Part shown: in pieces, positions 43,176 through 47,100 of the stretch
Position numbering within the stretch: position 1 is the stretch's first letter
How the letters are laid out: each line of letters starts with the position of its first letter
DNA from: Albidovulum sp. bin36
GTDB lineage: Bacteria; Pseudomonadota; Alphaproteobacteria; Rhodobacterales; Rhodobacteraceae
Direction: 5' to 3'
DNA length: 47,100 nucleotides
Assembly: GCA_002238565.1 (NCBI GenBank)
Contig: MPMP01000037.1
Coordinates: 1 to 47,100 of the forward strand
Notes under the pieces: generated by a model
The model's database searches: none
Told to the model about the DNA's origin: nothing
Seen by the model: only the letters and a program-made list of their open reading frames with translations
Position numbers and translations under genes: made by a program

Positions 43176-44061
43176 TCAAAAGGGCGAGGGCGATTCGTCC
43201 GGATCCTCGTTCTCGCGCGAGCGCGCGCGACCCGGATCGAAGCCGAGATATCTCTTCCCTTCCTCGATCAGAAAGCTGCGGAAACTTGGAATCGGGCAGT
43301 GGACGGAAGCGTCCTCGCGTTCCTGCAGCGCTCCCCGGTGAGTTAGATGGTCGTAAAAGCTGTCCACGGTCATGCCGGACGGAAAACTCGCGTCCGGAGC
43401 CTCGGCGGCGAGCTTCGCAAGTAGCTGCCTGACTTTGAATAGGGACGGCCGCTCGCCCATCTTCCCGAGCGCCATTGCAATTAGCGGCGCGGCAACCTTC
43501 ATCTCCCGGCTCTGCTGAGCGCGGTAGTAGCGCAGGCGGCTCTCCGCCGCCCGCTTCGCGGAGGCGCTCCACGAAACGCGCCTGAGATCTCCGTCGGCGG
43601 CAAGCGCCTCTTCGCCCAAAGCCTGCAGCGCGAAGTGCAGGTGCCGGGGCCAGCCCTCAGCGCCGGCGGCGAGTTCCTCAAGAAAGGGCTCGCTCCCGTC
43701 GGCCCTGAGGCCGAAGTGACAGCAGAATCCGCGCACGAGCTCGTCGGTCTCCTTGACCGACAGGCGCCCGACCTCGTTTAGCTTCAGCCCGCTCGCGAGC
43801 CCCATCTCCTGCGCGCGATCCCGCGTGTCGCCGAGCCCGGCCAGAACCAGCGTCAGCGGCAGCCCGATCGTCGCTTCGTGAATCGTCTGAACGAAGTAGG
43901 CGGCCGGGGTGCGATCTCCCGGCGGCAGTCGCTGCGCCTCGTCGATCGCGACGATTAGCGGGAAATTCCAAGGCGATGCCTGCGCGGAATTGGGGCCGCT
44001 CCAGCCGCTCACCCACTCCGCGAAAGCGCTCATCGTCGGCGCCGACGCCCCCTGCGCGCGG
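43176..44061 (-). pseudogene. AAA-type ATPase, array copy C, N-terminally truncated
   Basis: Only the part from residue 149 of copy B onward is present: RAQGASAPT, then SAFAEWVSGWSG, Walker B FPLIVAIDEAQRLP and sensor 1 LTLVLAGLGDTR. Walker A is missing, so it cannot bind ATP alone. The first internal ATG (44033) would give 285 residues. In the C-terminal third a block of about 65 residues (AAPLIAMALGKMGERPSL onward) is replaced relative to copies A and B, between the identical flanks RYYRAQQSREMK and HCPIPSFRSFLIEEGKR. Homology stops exactly at the insertion sequence, and the tail DPDESPSPF is identical to copy B. Confidence 0.82.
44056..44061 (+). repeat. Target-site duplication, left copy
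   Basis: GCGCGG abuts the left end of the IS and recurs at 46722-46727. In GC-rich DNA a chance match is possible, but removing the IS and one copy restores a continuous reading frame. Confidence 0.6.
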
Positions 44062-44076
44062 CAATGGCATTGCCTT
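44062..44076 (+). repeat. Left terminal inverted repeat of the IS
   Basis: CAATGGCATTGCCTT, matching the complement of 46707-46721. The sequence is itself nearly palindromic around GGCATTGCC. It starts where homology of ATPase copy C with copy B ends. Confidence 0.8.
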
Positions 44077-44230
44077 TAGCACCGGAGTTTCCGTCGAGAT
44101 TTTTTTTTGACTTCAACCGGCTGATTTAAAGGACTTTTCGAAAGCCGCGGAATCTTCGGAAGAGGGCTTGACTCACGGCCGCGAATCGGTCATGCAGGAA
44201 TCGAATTGGTCCGTCCGCTGGAAAATCGCC

Positions 44231-46463
44231 ATGGATCCGCGCATCAAGGCCCTTAAATCCACGACCTTCCGCAGCAGGAGGCCGGCGCGCCGCCGGATCG
44301 CGCAGATCCAGGAGACGGTGCAGCTTCTGCCGAAGAACAGCCGCCGGGAGGTGGCGCGCACGATCTGCGAGCACTTCGGCTGGCGCACGGCCCGGCGGCG
44401 GCTACAGGGAGCAGAGCGCCCTGCGCTTGCTGGAGGATCTCGAGGCGGTCGGCATCCTGAAGCTTCCGCCGAAGCTGAAGCGCGGCGGGCCTCGCGGGCG
44501 CGCGGTGCATACGCCGCGCTCGGATCCGGGGCCGGAAGTCAGCTGCGACCTGCGGGAGCTGGGGCCGCTCTCCCTGGAGCGCGTGTTCGAGAGGGAGGCG
44601 GCGGAGGAATGGACGGAGCTGGTCGACCGCCACCACTATCTCGGCTACGCCTCTCCGATCGGCCAGTACATGAGGTATTTCATCGTCGACGCCTCCGGCC
44701 GCAGGCTCGGCTGCCTGATGTTCGAGGCCTCCGGCGCGCTGGCCTGCCGCGACGCATGGGTGGGATGGACGGAGAGGCAGCGCGACGCCGGCCTGGGCCT
44801 TGTGGCCCGCAACAGCCGCTTTCTCGTGTTCCCGTGGGTGAGGGTGAAGAACCTCGCCTCGCGGTCGCTGGCCCTGGCGGCGCGGCGGCTGGCGGACGAC
44901 TGGGAGGAGCGCTGGGGCGCCCGCCCGGTCCTGGCGGAAACCTTCGTCGATCCCGAGAAGTTCGAGGCGTCGTGCTACCGGGCCGCGAACTGGGAGATGA
45001 TCGGGCGCTCCTCGGGAAGCGGCTCGAAGACCCCGAAGGACGTCTACGCCCTTCCGCTCGCTCCCGGCTGGCGGGCGATCCTGAAGGGCGAGCGCAAGCC
45101 GCCGAAGCGGAAGCGGACGCTGGATCTGCCGCCGGAGCGGGCGGACGCGGCGGCGGCCACTTGGCAGAAGATCGTCGACGCGATCGGGCGGCTGGCCGCC
45201 GAGCAAGACCGCGAGTGGATGCGCCGCCGCCGGGTCCTGGACACCCTGCTGGTCATTCTTTTCACGTTCCGGCTGGTGCTGTCGCAGGCGGACAAGGGCT
45301 ATGAAACGGTGCTCGCCGAGCTCTGGGAGCAGTGCCGCAAGCTCCGCATCGAGCTGCCGCAGAGCAAGCCGGTGGCCGCCTCCTCGATCTGCAGGGCCCG
45401 CGCGAAGGTCGATGAGAGCCTGTTCGTTCAGCTGAACCGGGAGATCGTCCGGCACGCCGGCGCCGGCGAGCTCTGGAACGGCCACCGCATCCACGCCGTC
45501 GACGGCATGAAGGTGAACCTGCCGCGGCAGCTGGCCGACGAGGGCTACGCGATTCCCGGCGGCGCGCACTACCCGCAGGGGCTGGTGTCCTGCCTCTACC
45601 GGCTGGACTCGAAGATGCCGATCGACTTCTCCCTCACCGCCAGCACCAACGAGCGCCTGGCGGCGCTCGCCCATTTCGACGCCCTGGAGCCGGACGACGT
45701 CGTGGTGTTCGACCGAGGCTACTTCTCCTACGAGCTTCTCTACGATCTGGTCGGGCGCGGCGCGCACCCGGTATTCCGGATCCAGCGCAACTCGGTTCCC
45801 GCCTTCGACAGGTTCGGGGACGGCGACCGGGACGACGCGACGGTGGTTGTCGAGCCGGGCGAGGACGCGCTCCGAGATCTGCGCCGGAAGCATCCCGGAC
45901 GGGAGTTCGGCCCGCTCCGGGTCCGTCTGGTCCAATACGAGGCCGGCGGCAGCGAATACTGCCTCGCCACCACACTTGCCGACGCCGACCGCTACGGCGT
46001 GGCCGATCTCTCGGACCTGTACCACGGGCGCTGGTCGATCGAGGAGCTCTACAAAATCTCGAAGAACTTCATCGCGGTGGACGAATTCCACGCCCGGAGC
46101 GAGCGCGGCGTCCGGCAGGAGGCCTACGCCCACTTCGCCCTGATCGCGGCGACGCGCTCGCTCGCGAAGGAGGGCGACGACCTGCTGGCGCTAATGCGCG
46201 AGAAGGGAAAGCCGCGCCAGACCGTGAACTTCAAGCATGCGCTCGCCCTGGTGGCGGCGAATCTGGAGGAGCTTCTGCTGGCCGGAGCCGTGTTCGCGGC
46301 GGAAGCCGCGGCGCGGGCGGCGGAGTGGATTCTCAGGGCGCGAAGCCGGCTGCGCCCGGGCCGCTCGTACCCCCGCGTATCGAAAAAACCGGCGAGCAAA
46401 TGGGCGCGGAGGCGCGGCAAAAAACCCAAAGTCCCAAAGGCCGGCGCGGCGCAGCCCGCCTGA
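44231..46463 (+). CDS. IS4-family transposase with N-terminal DruA (DUF4338) domain, frame break near 44400
   Basis: The main frame runs 44427-46463 (678 residues from a TTG). Residues about 40-210 are a DruA/DUF4338 domain: HHYLGY (69-74), RYFIVDASGRRLGCLMFEAS, CRDAWVGWT, RFLVFPWVRVKNLASRSLAL, VLAETFVDPEKFEASCYRAA. The rest is an IS4-type DDE transposase: Asp359 in HAVDGMKVNLP, Asp429 in VVVFDRGYFSYELL, and the YREK-type signature YHGRWSIEELYKISK (532-546) with the catalytic Glu. The N-terminal 55 or so residues lie one frame away (ATG 44231 or 44192, through ICEHFGWRTAR); reading passes to the main frame within the CGGCGGCGG run near 44393-44404. This is a +1 shift, more likely a mutation than programmed frameshifting, so activity is doubtful. 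Confidence 0.85.
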
Positions 46464-46706
46464 CGACCGGCTCGCCGGAGACTCGACCAACCCGGCGCCG
46501 AAGCACGGCGCCGACGCGCCGGATTCCGACAATTCCCCCTTGCAGGCCGCGGACGCCGGCCATCGAAGCGGAATCCTGCAACCGGATGCCGGCCGTCGAC
46601 GGAAATCGCGCCCGGCGCGGCTGAATCTTCAAAAAAATCCGACAAAAAAAGCCCGAATCAACCGAATGCGCGAATTCCAAACTGAAATTCGAACGGTCGA
46701 TTCACT
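46464..46706. other. Non-coding right part of the IS
   Basis: About 240 bases between the transposase stop and the right terminal repeat. No gene recognised. It contains A-runs near 46628-46650 that mirror the T-run near 44101-44108 at the other end, consistent with subterminal transposase-binding or transcription-stopping sequences. Confidence 0.45.
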
Positions 46707-46721
46707 AAGGCAATGCCATTG
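46707..46721 (-). repeat. Right terminal inverted repeat of the IS
   Basis: AAGGCAATGCCATTG on the plus strand, the exact complement of the left 15 bases. It interrupts a minus-strand DruA-domain frame. Confidence 0.8.
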
Positions 46722-46727
46722 GCGCGG
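46722..46727 (+). repeat. Target-site duplication, right copy
   Basis: GCGCGG directly follows the right end of the IS; partner of 44056-44061. Confidence 0.6.
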
Positions 46728-47100
46728 CGACCGCGCCCGGAACTCTCCCCGACCCAGATCCAGCCCGACGCCGCCAGGCAGGCGCCGCTGAATCCCGGCC
46801 CGGTGAAGGTCTCGCACAGCGTCGGCACAATCCCGTAGCAGTCGCGGAAGTCCGCCGCAAGCCGGCTCAGGCACAGGCCCAGCGCCTTCGAGGCGAGGTT
46901 CCGGCAGCGGACCTGCGGGCGGATCAGGAACCGCGACATCCCGACCACCTGGTCGAGACCCTCAAGCCGGGCCTGCGCAGTCCAGCCGATCCAGCGGTCG
47001 CGGGGAGCGAGAGCCGAGGACGGGCTCGCGAACACGAAGCCGCCCAGCCAGCCATGGTCGGAGGCGACCAGGTAGCGAAGCTGGCGGCCGCCGTGCTGCA
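46728..47100 (-). pseudogene. DruA (DUF4338)-domain protein, interrupted by the IS and cut by the window edge
   Basis: The minus-strand frame is open from the right edge: GRQLRYLVASDHGWLGGFVF, then APRDRWIGWTAQARLEGLDQ, VVGMSRFLIRPQVRCRNLAS, VPTLCETFTG, and finally WIWVGESSGRGRR. These are the consecutive DUF4338 blocks also seen in the IS transposase, but the two proteins are clearly diverged (for example SRFLIRPQVRCRNLAS against SRFLVFPWVRVKNLAS). The frame enters the IS end and stops at 46658. DruA is a component of some Druantia anti-phage systems and also occurs in transposases; the upstream part outside the window would decide which this is. Confidence 0.8.

Larger units (their letters stand above)
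39864..44061 (-). repeat. Tandem array of three ATPase-gene units
   Basis: Three direct copies of a roughly 1.65-kb unit: stops of the ATPase genes lie at 39864, 41498 and 43176 (spacings 1634 and 1678 bases). Each junction repeats the same order on the minus strand: ATPase stop, 20-odd bases, an ssb 3' fragment, about 200 bases, next ATPase start. Copies B (41498-42826) and C (43176-44061) share near-identical ends; copy A is more diverged at its 3' end. Copy C is cut at 44061 by an insertion sequence. Confidence 0.88.
44062..46721 (+). mobile_element. IS4-family insertion sequence with DruA-domain transposase
   Basis: A 2660-base element. Its ends are inverted repeats: CAATGGCATTGCCTTTAG at the left and the complement, CTAAGGCAATGCCATTG, at the right (15 matching outer bases), with similar T-rich subterminal stretches just inside both. 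It is flanked by the direct repeat GCGCGG (44056-44061 and 46722-46727), a likely 6-base target duplication. It holds one transposase gene. Confidence 0.82.

Noticed and set aside
43176..44033. ATPase copy C as a complete 285-residue gene
   Set aside because: It lacks the P-loop and N terminus present in copies A and B, and homology to copy B extends beyond its first ATG up to the IS boundary, so it is a truncated copy.
44253..46133. A 626-codon minus-strand open frame
   Set aside because: Antisense to the DruA-IS4 transposase, whose catalytic motifs are clear; the antisense product has no recognisable fold.

Overview
The window looks like an uncultivated or poorly known Alphaproteobacterium. 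The core is a complete 14-gene complex I operon (nuoA to nuoN, 18757-33420). It has a small membrane-protein gene between nuoE and nuoF and runs on into birA, coaX and an RNase J gene, an arrangement typical of Alphaproteobacteria. Core genes are GC-rich and tightly packed, often with 1-4 base overlaps. No rRNA, tRNA or CRISPR array was recognised.

Layout. (1) 1-5135 is an accessory edge. It holds an AT-richer, partial, proteasome-like Ntn-hydrolase gene read leftwards, an HU gene, the N-terminal part of an IS630 transposase, an ORF-less group II intron with a well-formed domain V, and a frameshifted ISKra4 transposase. (2) 5140-9124 (minus) is a four-gene polyamine-type ABC importer with a strong hairpin between the binding-protein and ATPase genes. 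(3) 9125-10294 is gene-poor and carries a second, decayed group II intron 3' end. (4) 10295-12673 (minus) is the alpha-E / circularly permuted ATP-grasp pair. (5) 12959-18319 is a signalling cluster: a response regulator-PP2C phosphatase, an RsbW-like kinase, a periplasmic binding protein and a TorS-like histidine kinase, with a convergent STAS antagonist. Together these could form a two-component system feeding a partner switch. (6) 18757-36611 is nuo-birA-coaX-rnj. (7) 36706-39258 is an EamA transporter and a convergent DEAD-box helicase. (8) 39864-47100 is accessory DNA again: three tandem copies of an AAA-type ATPase gene, two of them preceded by the same 3' fragment of an ssb gene, then a 2.66-kb IS4-family element whose transposase carries an N-terminal DruA (DUF4338) domain, then the edge of a second DruA-domain gene.

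The most interesting region is 39864-47100. Removing the IS (44062-46721) and one copy of a 6-base target duplication joins the right-edge DruA-domain gene in frame to the P-loop-less third ATPase copy. The order of events would be: tandem duplication with one endpoint inside ssb, a deletion fusing a DruA-domain gene to ATPase copy C, then insertion of a DruA-IS4 element at the fusion point. The ATPase copies also differ in discrete blocks between nearly identical flanks. Function of the ATPase family is not known to me; calls there rest on motifs only. All family assignments come from reading motifs, without database searches.
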